Program-made: the position numbers and the translations under genes | Part shown: one piece after another, positions 49,931 to 62,970 of the stretch | Position numbering within the stretch: position 1 is the first letter of the stretch | Layout of the letters: each line of letters opens with the position of its first letter | Notes under the pieces: generated by a model | Told to the model about the DNA's origin: nothing | The model's database searches: none | Seen by the model: only the letters and a program-made list of their open reading frames with translations | Source of the DNA: Lethocerus indicus | Taxonomy: Eukaryota > Arthropoda > Insecta > Hemiptera > Belostomatidae | Length of the DNA: 64,000 nucleotides | Assembly: GCA_019843655.1 (NCBI GenBank) | Contig: JACDQD010000010.1 | Coordinates: forward strand, 3,207,637-3,271,636 | Direction of reading: 5' to 3'

Positions 49931-52900
49931 TATCTCGTTTAATTACAAATTCGAATTGATGGAATTAGATCCGAATTCGGTCCGCTGCCATTAAAAAGCA
50001 TTACAGCACCATTTGGAACAAACAGGACAGTTAATTATGATGACAATAATGTAATTATGACCCCCTAGGCCTGACGTGAATCCATACAATGCTTATTATC
50101 GAGAACCTAATAAAAAGCAAAATTAGTCATCCAACAGCTGTTTCAATCGGTAAATAAAAATTTAAACCATTTTCAACCGAACAGCAGCCAGTTAGGAAAA
50201 CAGTAAATTTTCATTATTCAGCTAAACATTTCCCCAGGGGTGGGTCCCGCCGAAATAATCGCCTCGCGTTAAGTCGTGCAAGCGGAACCGGAGTTAAATG
50301 CCAGCTCGTAAATATCGGTTAACAGGTAAACAGGTAAGTCGGGACACAGGCCCCCCGTCCTCCGCCAACTAATTACCCGATTCCTTTACCGGAAACTCAG
50401 CGGGAGCGCTCGGGAGACTACCCCCCTTCCGCCGGCGGGAACACAGCTTCCCCTGACTAATAAATCGCCCGCCCGTTACTAATTCAGCGACTGCCGAACA
50501 ACCATCCGATTCCGGGAATTGGTAAATTTCAGACCGGGCAAACTGATACCGGTTGTAGTTGGAACACGGTCCCAAATGAGAAAACAAAATCCGAGAGAAT
50601 AGCGGCCGAATGGAGCGGGCATCAACCCCTCAATAATGAAATTGCGAGAAATGTTCATAAGCCGTACAAAATCTAACATCTGTACTGCCTAATAAAAATT
50701 CAACAATTTAGTTTTGGAACCACCAGTTTCCAAGCCAGAGATAACTAAAACTGAAAAGAAATTATTTAGGCCCTCCCGCCTATTTCTTACTACAGAACAA
50801 TTATGTGTTAGTATTAGATAGGGCTCATGGTAAAAGAAACAAAACTAAGACCATACAAAAACGATAATGCAATTGAGAACTTAACACAAATCGAATTAAG
50901 CCATTCAAACGCCTTCACGTTAGATCCGACAACGCTACATTACAGTCCATCATTTTTTAATCTACAAAGAATGACAAAGCGATATGCTATAGCACAGTCA
51001 CGTAAGATTATACGCTTCTATAATAAAACGGATAGTCATCCGAAAATAATTAACTGTCTATCTGTTTTTATAGGTCTTCAACAGGTAATTTCCGTTTTAT
51101 TGTTAATTTTTGATGGCTTCAGTCGTTAAGCAGTATATAATATATAAATATATAATGTACATTATAAGGACCAGATGTTTCTGTTTATTCTTTCAGAGGC
51201 TTTATTTATTTATTTATAGACAAAATGATCTTGCCATACAGCCAATTATATTCGAATGCTTTTTACTGGAATTTGTCTATCGATTTCTGTTCAGGATAAA
51301 CGGCTGAGCGTCGCAGCCGCACTCAATCTCAGCCTCGGGGAGTTTATGTCCCCGGGTGGGGGTTCCAAGGTATTTTATAACCCGTATTCCGCCGGAGTCC
51401 GAAGGAGTTCTCCGAGTTGCCAGCCCCACCGAAGTCTCGGCGAACTGCCGCTTTAGTCAAGAAACTGTTCGCATTGTAAATGTCGGAAGGGGTCGGGGGC
51501 GACTAAATTTCAACCTGGAAGGATCCGCAGCAGAGAGAGAGAGAGAGGGGGGGACCCGCGGGGAAGATTTACATCGCCCGGGAGTTTATAACCGGGGGCG
51601 GATTTATCGGAAAGGTTGAGTTCCGCTTCGTCTGCCCTGTCGAGTGCGGGGGAATTTTACACGGACCGTTTGTCCCGGCAATTCAATTTCGGCCGATTTT
51701 TATGAATTTTGGAGAGCGTGAGGACGCGACGGCGACCGAGCGAAGATTAAAAGAGAAAAACTCTCCTCCTGCGGGAGCGTCCATAGGGCCTTGGGGGAAA
51801 TCGTCGGTGGTTTAACACCATCCGACCGGCAGTGACGATTGTCGACATTTTACGGCCAATTACCTCTCGCCAAGGGACAATTTGTCCGCACCAATTAACG
51901 CTCGCGCAAATTAAAACGCACGAGAGATTGCAACTGAGCGCTGGCATACACCCAGCGTTTATCCGCCTTTGCATTATACCACATATGTCGAGGGTTTCTA
52001 GCTCTAAGTTGAGAATTAAAAACGTACACTACAATTCCAATGAGTACACTTGAGATAATGGACTTTATTGTAATCGATTAAAATTTTCCAAGAAGTAAAT
52101 TCCAAAGTGTAATCCGAAACGTTTACAGTCCGATAATGAAGCTACCGGCAACTTCGGAATTTCCTAAATTGACCATTAAATTAATTTGATCAACAGTACA
52201 GTGTATAGTACTATTTAGAGAATGTTTAAACAAATCACGAGATTGTGAATTGACTCGTGTCGTTATTTGCGCTTAACATGGACAGAAAAAACACAACGAT
52301 ACTACGAAATCCGAATAAAAATCTCTAGTAGGACAAGATATCTAGTAAATCTATATGGTTAAATCATAACAACGAAATGATTGAGCGCTCGTTATTACTG
52401 TCAATACAACAGTTATATTACGATTCATGGCTCTTGCGCTCTATCGACGCGGTAAAGTTTGAAAGAGGAACGGGAGTCTCAGGTTGAATATTACATCGCC
52501 GGAAACGGCTCTAACATTTATGAATTGTTCGAGCCCTAAGAGAACAATCCAATTTTACACCGGTCCGCGGAAAAGTGGTAAAACGTGTCCGAGATGAATT
52601 CGTAACGACCCGTTGGAGTCGAAAGTTCGGGTTGCGGTGAATTCGTGATTCGTAGAGCGGGGACGAAATGATTTGGGCACTGATGGTGGGCCGCGCCCCT
52701 CGCCTATCACAAATATCGCATTCAACAATTCTCAGACAACTTCCCTTATACAGGAAGTTTCACTTCCCCCTCAGGGTTACCAAACCATCCGCGGACTTCG
52801 AGTAATTAACACGAAAAAGACCGTGAAGAAAGGGTTTTTAATATTATTTCGATTGTTTTAAAACATTTGTTCAAAAACATTTTTTGATGTAATAAACTTT

Positions 52901-55900
52901 TTAATATTTTAAGACTTTTGAATATTAGCTCCTCTTTATAATCTATCGATAACCAGAGGGAATTTTGATTAAAACGAAAAAACAACGACCGAAGGTTTGA
53001 GAAAACTTGGTCCCAGACTTTTTCTCAAAGTCGGCTCATGTTTCAATTCCTCGAAAAGTTCTTGGATCCACCGCAAGATCATTTATCATAGTCACTTGTC
53101 CCGCAGTTGCGTTATAAGTTTTTTTTGTTTACAACTTCAAATTACAAGTTGAATGATTAACGGTTCTCCTATACACTGTTTGTAAGGGAAAGAGCATAAA
53201 GAACATAAATGATGGTAGTATAGTTCTAAAAGTTCGTCCGCTCCGGGCGAACCACAGAATGCGGTCTATATTCGAAACTTAACTTTGGCCCGATTATGCA
53301 AAGTATGCAAATCATGAATTTTCTCGGCAGCCACGGAATCTTCGAAACCGATTATTAGATCTATTCATATAACCTCCGTCTGCCTTAATCAAATGAAGCG
53401 TATAAAGATGACGATATTTCAACGTCTTCCTCGGGATACAACAAAACGGGTTTACCGGGGTGAGATATTGTAATTTTTGTGTGAATGATAAGACAAAAAG
53501 GAGGAGAAATTTAAGAATATTTCATGCCCATAAAAAATTATCATATACTTATCATCGGTAATATTATAAATACAAATATAGTATAATCGAACGCTGCCCG
53601 ATATTACATATTAAACATGCAACATTCGCTAAAATTGCGATATAGTCCCAGACCATGAGGTCTGGGAAAAATGTAATAATTTGTTGATTTCACATAGTGA
53701 TTTTGTGTATCCTAAATGAGGCCAACATCAGCAAGTTACGCTAATAATAAATTACGGTGAAAATAAGTCGACCCGTTTTCTTGGAGCCGTAGCAGCGAGT
53801 CCAGAATAAGTTCAACTTTCAAACACCCCCTATAGGCGAGAGTCGGATTTCAGTTTCACCGACCGAATAGGTGCAACAATAGGGGCCTAAGTTCGAGTGC
53901 GGCCGTATAATGCGCCTAAAACAAAACGCCCCGGGCCCCTAATGGCGCCCATTATGAATGTGAATGCGGGCCCCGCAAATGGAAACCGAGGCCCCGATAT
54001 ATCGGCGGATCGATGGGCCCCGCTCGCGGGTGTCGTCCAATCGGAGTTTCGGCCGTGGAGGCGTTTTTTTCTTTTCGACCGAACTCACCCCTTGTCGGGA
54101 TAATCGGGCAGAAATTCGACGTAGCGTCCTTTACGCGGGTACCCGGAGATAAAATCCGCTGACGATATTCCAGTCGTAAATAGGGGCAGTTACCCAGGAG
54201 GTTTTATTTTCAGTACGCCGTCCCCATATAATTTCGCCGTAATCGAAACTATCTACTAAACGTGTAGTAAAACACATCCTCGGAATAATCTCGCCGTTTT
54301 AATGGCCCATCTGGGGGAGGGAGCGGACATATTCCATCCATCTTATGGTGGGGAACATATATGAACCGTAAAACTAACATTTTGAATTACCATTTTTATT
54401 TTGTTATTTACCATATATGCAACAATATATTAAATACAGGCCTGGTCCGGTCGGTTAGAGTTGCCTGATAATATAACACAACATATATCAGTCACAATTA
54501 TCAATAAATAATTGAAACAGTAAACAAATTATAATTTGCATTTAATGCGAACGGAATCAATTTCTCCTCTCCAATTAAGCTCTCTTTTGGTTTGCAAGGA
54601 AGCGATAGGACGGAGCTTAGGAGAAGATGATAAGCATCTTCAATTTCCCCCAAAGTTGCAAACGAGACACAGACATTAATTCGGTGAAAAGTTGAATCGG
54701 GAGCCCGCAATCCGACCCAGCAACTAACTGACTAGAACAATTACGCTATAGTGTTCGCAGGTTAATCAATCAACACATTACGCATTATTCTTGTTGCGGT
54801 GAATATTGTTTGGCCAGTAGTGTTTCGGTGAAGGTAAATTGCCAAGACAATGCCAGCAGGAAGTTAGACAATGCCTGTCTAATAGTTTCTCACTAATGTC
54901 CAACAGTAATTCGGTCTACGATATCTGTTAGTTTCACGTACAAATTGCCCAAATCCCTGACCTGACATCATTAAATGTGGTCCGTTCGCCACTTGTGTCG
55001 GGAGCTGAGGCCTTATAAATCTGTTCAGTATCGGGTAGCGGCTAACGAGAGCGCTGTTGCGTTCAATCTCTAAAAGCCGATTGTCACGTCGTAGTTATCT
55101 ACACACAAGCCGACTCGGGGTACTGACAATTGTTTTTTGCGCCGTCACGATTCCTTCATTGAGCAATGCGAATCCGGAACTAACAAGTATCGCAATATTA
55201 ACCCTATTCGCCAGTTCTACCGCCTGCTGTAAAGCTAAAATGGAGATGAAATGGGGCGAGACAGCCCTTTCAATAATAACGAGTATTATTTCGTTTTCTT
55301 TCTGTTAGGAGTAGCTTTGCTAATTTGGCATTTAATTTGAAAAAAGTGAAAAAAGGAACTGGTCAACTTGTACGGACTGGTAGGAAGATTTCTACAAGTA
55401 TATCCCATGTCCCAAACACAATACTATAAATTAGGAATATTGAAACAGAAAAACAACTCCAATAGTGATAAGAGCCAGACCCTAGTATATTTGATTAGCC
55501 AACAGATAATTCGAAGGACAATCCAGGGCATTAAAAAGAGCACTGAGGAAAAGCGTTGAAGGTTTATTTACGAGGGCGTCAAGCTGTAAATGGCAGCTTC
55601 TTCTGCCGGGTCCCCGTTTCCCCCTTATCCGCTTACAGGCCGGCCAATCCGGAAGATAAAGAGGGACGACAGCGGGCCGGCCATAACGCCTATTATGGGT
55701 ACCGTTACGGTGAACGGCAGGTGAGTCAAGTACCATTTAGACGTATAGATTCCTTTTACTCGATGAGTGAAGCGTGTCATGTTGCCGTCTCTTAGGCCGG
55801 CCGGTCTAAGCACGTATTTAGACTCAAGTGTTTAAAGAAGAAAAAGTTATGTTGTTATCACAAAAAAAGATCAAAGGTTTATTTAACGCGGGTAAATGAG

Positions 55901-57640
55901 TTACTAATAGGGCATCCGATATCCAGGTTCTGAGCATTACATACTCTTCTTCAGATCAAATTCTTGTACCAATCTATTAACTACACCCTAAAATCCTCCA
56001 ATTACTTATAACTGGAATTACAGTGGAAAATTCCAGTTAGAAATGCGACCGTAGTTTCAAACAAATTCTTCACGAATGAGCGAAGCTTTCTGCGATCAGA
56101 ACTTGAATTATCCCAAACTAACTTCGGGGTAGGATTGCATAATACTGTGGGAAGAATCTCGGTTAGCCGGGATGGGCCCCCTGTTATTCAGGGATTTTTC
56201 CTGCGTTCGGAAACCACCGTAGTGAATGCTCGTATTACGCGTGAATGCACGCATTCAAAATTACGTCTAAATTAACTCGATAAAATGGGACATATCCTTC
56301 GTCGCGTTCAATATGAGCGCTAACTCCAATTTTCCCCGATCGCGCCCGGTTATTAATGTCCGTAGCGTGGCAGGTGGAAAAACTGGGAAAAGTGCCTACG
56401 CCGGCAACACAATGGGGTAGGCGGTCTATTGGAGCCAGACGGGCATTCTCATGTTGGTCCGCTGCCACCAATTGCTGGCCCGCTAATGGCGTTGGTGTGG
56501 TGTGGGCTCCGACAACGCTCCGATTGTTATTTAGCGTGAGACAGGCCATTTGCCGGCCTAAAAACTAAAAGACCGCAGATATCGATCGGGCCGAGGGGCC
56601 GATTAAACCGGAGAAGGACCGCCGGACAAATGTTTTCCGATCCGTTTAAGCGTCCGCAGACGCAAATTAAATTCCAGCGAGGGGAAAAGAAGTCGATATA
56701 TCTTGTTCTCGGCGGCTAAAAAAGACGTCGGCCATAAAAACAGAGCGGTACTATCAGTCTTGCGATGAGTAGAGCCATTGAATTGCAGTAGGTTTGTACA
56801 AATACAGGTCTTGAATTGACCTTAAATAAAAATTCAAGGTACTTGTACGTTAACGCGACGTCATTGTCACTCACGTGGAATGATGACGGAAAGTTTAAAT
56901 AGGAAAGTTAACGGAGAGGGGGAAAAAATTAATTTTTTCAAACGCGTACCTCGCCGAGTTCACATAAAAGACGAAACTGAATGGTCGCGGTCCTTTCGAC
57001 ACCATACATCGGGACATTTCAAGGTTGTTGTTCTGAACAAACACAGGCTTTTAATTACTGTCTATTTGTTTGTCTGAATAAATAAGCGGAAAAAAATATG
57101 CGCCAACGTGAAAGAACAAAATCATTTTAGCAATTTACTGGGAAATTATAAAAGAATAACAAGCCGGAGGCGATCAGGAAATTACAGCGAAAATGACTCG
57201 TATGTCAAAGACCAGGCGGTAACGATGTATTTTTGGGCAAAAAAGTGTGCGGACGCACAATTTCGTTTATTATTTATAATTGGCGGTAATTATATGTTGC
57301 TGGAATTCAAATTTTCAGACAGATTTCGAAAATAAAAGCGTTTTGATTATGCAGAAAGTCCAGAGTAGGTGTTGTATGAGGATGGAGAACTTGAAGAGAT
57401 TCCTTGGTCCCTACAGAATTTTATGCTATCTTTTATTTTCTGTAAATGTAGTAGGATATTACAGGTCCTTCTATTTTTATATTGTAGCAATACTCCGACT
57501 GTAGTTTGGAGTATCAAAATTGGATTGATCGTGAATGTTACAAACAAACCAGACTAAAAATAGGAAATGCGTTCTAATAAATGTAATGTTGTGGATAGGC
57601 GGCTGAGAAAAACGACGTTTCAAAGGGTTAACAGAGAGGG
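49931..57640. other. AT-rich non-coding DNA with several GC patches
   Basis: No gene recognised. GC-rich patches are near 50220-50620, 51300-51960 (with a GA run at 51533-51547), 52500-52800, 53880-54180, 55590-55800 and 56160-56720. Overlapping frames of 60-104 codons lie in these patches and none has a recognisable domain. Three GGCCGGCC words occur within 165 bp (55638, 55675, 55795). Confidence 0.4.
53646..53667 (+). repeat. Perfect 9-bp GC-containing hairpin
   Basis: TCCCAGACC and GGTCTGGGA pair perfectly around the loop ATGA, followed by an A-run. It looks like a compact RNA stem-loop, but nothing ties it to a transcript. Confidence 0.75.
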
Positions 57641-57802
57641 GGTCGCATCTGGGATCCTAAAGGGGTGGCATCCCGTGGGATGGACAGTCGGCGATTGATT
57701 AATGGCGACACCGGTGTTAGGGGCCTATCTCTCGGTTCCCTCCGCCTGCCTCCTACAGGGTGGCGGCACCGTTAATTAATCCTATCGGTAATTAGTGCCA
57801 GG

Positions 57803-57900
57803 CGGGGGGGGAGGGGGCGACGGTTTGCTACAAAGCGCCTTTCAGGACGACGTTATTAGGCCCGCAAGGTAAGAAGGGAGGGAAGGAAGGGGGCGGAGGG
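57803..57900 (+). other. G-rich patch with G-quadruplex motif
   Basis: G8 and G5 runs at about 57804-57817 are followed by a canonical G4 motif (57876-57900: G runs of 3, 3, 5 and 3 with loops of 1, 6 and 4). It sits in a GC-rich patch (57620-57990) with TAAT-type homeodomain-like words around it, so a regulatory island is possible. Confidence 0.5.
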
Positions 57901-58972
57901 AAGGAAGAGGCTGAGCCCAGACAATAATAGTCCTGGGGGGTTATGAATTTACACAGCCATCCCTTTGCGGTCATAGGCCCCCGCAAACGATTAGCCGATT
58001 AAATTAAAACGAGACCAAAATTTATAACGTTCCGCCTTTCACATCGTTTATTGAACTCGTATTTCTGACTGAATTACAATATATTGGAACGTTTGGCATT
58101 GTAGTGTATTCGTCAATTCCAGATTAGGTAAATTAAAGGAATTATGAGGACCTCAAGAGTAATGGAATGAGACTGTACAGCCTCAAAAAATTCGCAGGAT
58201 GGGTTTTTTTCAACGATCCAATACCTCCAGAGGGAGTGGATAACGGAGAGCTTTTTCCCCCATGGCGTACTTCAGATTTGAGGTTTCCAACGACAAAACT
58301 TTTTTACACTAAATAAACCCTAATAATTTGTTCGGTAATCTTAATTGTATTTAAAATTCGGGAGAATAGCAAGGATACTCTAAAAACGTTGGCAGAGTTA
58401 TGGAAATGACTAGAAATAAACGGACAAGGGATGTGGAATTATTCGCCGGCTCGGACTGCGGCGAGCGTAAATATGGCCCTGGTGTACCGTAGAATATAGA
58501 TAGTAACTAAAAGTTAAACTCTATTAACATTTTTGGACGGCGGTCAATTTAAATTTGTCTCCTGGGCATGTGCGGTTACATAGTTACAAATGCAAAGGGA
58601 AGGACCGAACTTCCCACCAGGTCTGCAATCATAAGAGATTAGGCGTATATCATATATTTATTCTGAGTTTCGTTTTTAATTCTTATACCGTTATACCATT
58701 TGTGACTAACATTAACGCTAGCCAAATTAAAAAGAAAATTTAATTTCAACCTTAGTGCTCACGTAACTGTAAAAAAGTTTTGAGAAACAACAAAGCAATA
58801 GTGAACCAGTAAGCAGTGGAATTTATGGTTCAGCGACACAAAATCACGACGACAAAGACAAAATGCGCAAGAATCAACAATTTGATGGTTGCTGAATTCT
58901 CTGAAGAAAGCAACTGTTAGAATTAGTTTAGAATACCTGTTTTGTGGTCTGAGAAGGGTTGGAATACCGTAG
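57901..58972. other. AT-rich non-coding DNA, no gene seen
   Basis: Stops are frequent on both strands. Only short frames of up to 62 codons occur, without motifs. Confidence 0.5.
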
Positions 58973-59061
58973 ATTTCGTGTGTTTCTGTCTCCTCTCGCT
59001 TGGTTCGGTCTTTTGCTAGCAAAAGACCAAACCAGCGAGAGGAGACAGAAACACACGAAAT
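58973..59061. repeat. Near-perfect 89-bp palindrome (long hairpin)
   Basis: Two arms of 45 and 44 bases meet at TTTTGCTAGCAAAA (centre 59017/59018). Apart from one substitution and one single-base indel the arms are exact complements, from ATTTCG on the left to CGAAAT on the right. Homology fades beyond these points. A transcript would fold into a long duplex with almost no loop, unlike a normal pre-miRNA but like a hairpin-siRNA source or a foldback element. No target-site duplication is evident. Confidence 0.9.
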
Positions 59062-59305
59062 TTACAACTGTTATAACCTTTGGCGGGGTAAACATAGAAA
59101 CCAATATGAAGGGTAATGAAGTAAAAAGTAAATTTAAATACTATAATTTTAAATTTGGTAACATAATCCACATTCAAAAACAGTTGTCTAGGGGGATTCT
59201 TCAGTTTACGGACAAAATTCTCATAGTTTGGTATTATTTAGTGATTTAATTTATTAATAAACGTCAGTTGATTTTTTTACTTATGGTTTTACATCGCCCT
59301 AGCTT

Positions 59306-59641
59306 TTGGCTTTTGGTATAAGAGTGGTTGGATATTGGCATACCTACGGTATATGCCGACAGGATGGTGCGCGTGCAAGTGCTGCGATAGCGCTATCTGG
59401 CGAGCAACAGGCCCCCGTACCCTCGTCACTGGCTTTATGCCGGCACCATACACACGGGGCGTACGCACCCCGCCTACAACATACAATACCGTGCTGCGTA
59501 TACCGGCCCGAACAAACACGGCATCGACCCTTCGCCAGCGGCTTAAAACGCCACGTGTGGAGCACCCCCGAAAAACATCGTCCGGAATGGTGGAACCGAA
59601 CCATCTTTATACCACGATCGAACGTCCCTTCGATTATATAA
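59306..59641. other. GC-richer patch open in several frames, unassigned
   Basis: About 336 bases with markedly higher GC than the surroundings stay open in two + frames (111 and 120 codons) and two - frames (102 and 76 codons). No known domain is recognised in any. TATATAA-type words lie at the right edge (about 59635) reading on the minus strand. It could be a fragment of a mobile element, a gene fragment or a composition-driven artefact. It follows the 89-bp palindrome by about 250 bp. Confidence 0.25.
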
Positions 59642-59697
59642 AAGAAATACATATTAACAATATTGATTACAGGAAATTTCTTATATCATACTTGTAA

Positions 59698-62600
59698 TAG
59701 AGAAATTTTGCGTCAGACCTAGGCTAAAACGGACAAAACCGCATTATATACATTTTTAGGGATTTTTAGAAAACTTCGCGCTCTCTCACGGACATTAATT
59801 ATAAAAACAGTAATTAACACAAATTGGCTTCTCACAAATTATATTTAAAACAATAACCTCCATTGGAGGAGAAAAATGTTTTGACGATTGAACAACAAAC
59901 GAATAAACAAATTTCGGCCAACTTTCATTGTTTCGATAACAAAGCGAATCTGACAGCAATCAAGGGCCTTTTCGACATTTTATAACCAGCCTCTATCGGA
60001 TGTGACGCCGGCCGCGCGGTAATTATTTTGGTCACTCGACTACTCGAATACAAATGCCAAACAACAGACCACAATGCATCAGGCCCCCCACAATGCATCC
60101 CGCGACAACAATGCAAAATGAATGCTAAAGGGGAATGCAACAAACCGAAATCGCGATAAATGTTTTTTTTTATGTTTCCCCGCGGACGGTACCCCGGCTA
60201 TGAAATTGGTACCGATTTCAATCTGTTCGAATCCCATTACAAAACCCGGGAGATTCAAAACGAGAGCAGTGGTCAATTCGGGGCCAGTTTTGCATAGCCC
60301 GCAATTCAAACAACATAACCGAGCGTAACTGTTCGAACTAGTAACGTAGGTGGAAACATTCATCCGATTGTAACTTCATTATAATAACTCCTATGTGCGT
60401 TTCGATGTGCTTAACAGTTATATAAACTTAACAATTTTTGACTCGAAATATCTGATACAACACCTTAAATGGTTAATTTCAAGATACAGCAAAGTTATAT
60501 CTATACATACAAAATATAAACCTATACCTTGGTAGTTCTTACAATGTAATAAAATATTAATACATGATACTTCTTAGGAGACCGCGAGAGGATTTTTCAA
60601 TCAATGCATTGTAGAAATATTGCCTAATTATTGAATACTATTTGCAATTAACAACTGATGAAGGAACTTAAGTTAAAAGGCTGATTATAGTTATAACTGC
60701 GACAATGTTGGGCCAATTAGCGGTTTTCATAGACCGCCTTTGGCCAATCCAACGACTGGACCCCGTGCTCACTAATAATTAGTCGGCGATTCAAAATAAA
60801 TCAGCAGCCATATTTGCATTAACACTGGAGAGGGCGCCGAGGCGTCCACTCCCCCGATAATCAATTAGCCCTTCAAAGCCAAACCAACGCTTGCCAGTTA
60901 CACACGGATCAAATTTAATTAGCCGATTACAACAGAATCGTTAACAGTGATGAAACTAACAGAAGATTCAGCCCCCCCCCCCCCCCCCAAAAAAAAAAAT
61001 AGTGCAACTATTCTTTGCGTAGAGTGTTGACGAAACGTTACTGACGATGGCGAGAATCCAGAACAGAAGATGTTATTGTTGAGGTAACAGCGTAAAGAAT
61101 GCAATGGCAGTAGTGTTAAAGAGTATTTAAAATTCAGTAATAAACAGCCAATAATAAATTCATTGGTCCCACTTTACTGAAAATTTAACTTAATCGATTA
61201 AGGTACTCGTAAGTAAACTTGATTAAAGTACCGCACCGTTTGTAACCCACTTTAATAAGTAAACAAAATACCGAACGCACAATTACTTAGATAAGTCGTA
61301 AAACTCGGCGAAGTCATAAAACTCCCGCGGAGATGAAGTACACAGGCCGGTTGTTTATCGATCAGGACACAGTAGGCCTCAGGAGTCAAAACCGACCTTT
61401 TCCAATTCAGCGACAAACGTGGTCTCAAATGCGCGTTTCGCAAAATTAGGACGATCACCATCGCCACGGCTGTTCTTTTTTTAAATTAATTAATACAGAT
61501 CACATGTTATTTATTAACATGACAATAGTTAATGCAAAATACCACAGGCCTCTAATGGAAAAACAGTAGGTAGATGTTATCGGGATTTTAATTTATAGAA
61601 GATGTACTGTTTTTGTTGCATATGGTGTAGCTTCATTAGGATTAATTCACTCATCATTTCATCTAGACGAATATCAGAATGTATATTTATTTTAATCCAT
61701 CCCTCCGCAAACACTCGAACACAACGCAGGAAGCGCGTGTGGATATGTCAGCATATACATCACGGGTACTTTACAGGGACACTACATTATCCATTTGTTG
61801 CAGCATAATTTATTGTACGGTCGCCGTATATACAGCCGCGTATATGCATATGCTGGACTATCCGGCGAGAGATATGGTAGTCAAGTGCATTTGGGTTGAC
61901 ACGAGAGGCTCATTTATTTAATGCAGTCGGACGGACTTCAATTAGGCCGGGGCCAAACAACACGACAGCTGACGTGCCGCACGAGACACACATACACACA
62001 CAATAGACCATAACACAGATCTGAAATCCCCAGTTTAACGGACCAATTCCATCAGGATTTGGTCAGGATTTAGTCGTTGCCCGGCCGCAATCGGAAAATG
62101 GATTCCTCCCCACCTTTATATCCTATCCGAAAATGTCTGTAATATAATCTGAACATCATGGCTTTATTTAAAGATTTATTTATTCACGATTTAAGAGTAA
62201 AGACAAAACGAGAACACAGTCGGAGTTTTACAGTACGACGGGTATGAAAAACAATAAGGGCCGAACGGGGGGAGAGAGAGGGGTGGGTTGGACTTAGGGG
62301 ATGCTGTAAATTTTAGGTGGAGCCCCTGCTCCCCCGGCACTAACACTGTCTCCCGCAAAGTCCCTAAATTTCCTGCTCACAATACTTCTTCTCTTCGTAC
62401 CTCATCTACTCCTTCCTTTTTCCCTGGACATTTTCCCAGATCCGGTCAACTATCGGGCAGTTCCCAACAATAACGGTAACAACTATTGGCGACAAATAAT
62501 ATCGAAATAGACACAGAAACTAATGAAAAAGTATCGATTTACAATTTCCAAATTCAATTCTCAACTCACGTTAGTATGCGTCCTAGATCACTGAGGGACC

Positions 62601-62936
62601 TTTATTTGTTGTCCTGTGAGAAACTATAATTGTTTTCTAAAATATTCTGTGTAGAGCACTTCAAGAATCCTGTTTTTCGAAAGGTTTAGTCTGTTACTAC
62701 GTGTGTGATATCACAAATACTACATGAACCATATGAGTGTTTCGCTCTTCCACTAACACTCTTGGCAATTACTTCGTAACAGTAAAAAAATGTCAGAATG
62801 AATTTCAATACTGATTTTTTCAGTTGAAATATAAAAAATGATTAACATTCACTCATTAAGACTCTTATTCCATAGCTTCCTGGAACTCTGCTTGTGAAGA
62901 CTCTTTTCAATTACAGCGTTACAGTCCATAAATTTC
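59698..62936. other. AT-rich non-coding DNA, no gene seen
   Basis: GC-richer parts lie near 60000-60310 and 61930-62400. A 20-bp palindrome with one mismatch sits at 60201-60220. A few CA repeats occur near 61987-62001. No gene or RNA is recognised. Confidence 0.5.
60972..60999. repeat. C17-A11 homopolymer junction
   Basis: Seventeen C are followed directly by eleven A. Such runs are prone to slippage and sequencing error, so the length is uncertain. Confidence 0.95.
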
Positions 62937-62970
62937 ACTTACCACCAATTATGTATTGTCCGCCATCTTC
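62937..62970 (-). promoter_or_regulatory. Candidate first-exon end with YY1/Pho-like motif (minus strand)
   Basis: On the minus strand AAGATGGCGGAC (62970-62959), a close match to the YY1/Pho motif often found near transcription starts, is followed by a strong donor, GGTG then GTAAGT (intron would start at 62942). The ATG in the motif is followed by a stop five codons later, so a coding start is unlikely. A GATGGCGG word also occurs on + near 63330. Both may be chance. Confidence 0.2.

Noticed and set aside
55638..55802. Three GGCCGGCC words within 165 bp
   Set aside because: Not part of a longer repeat; the sequence around each differs, so probably local GC bias.
58973..59061. Precursor microRNA
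   Set aside because: The stem is too perfect and the terminal loop nearly absent; hairpin-siRNA or foldback DNA fits better.
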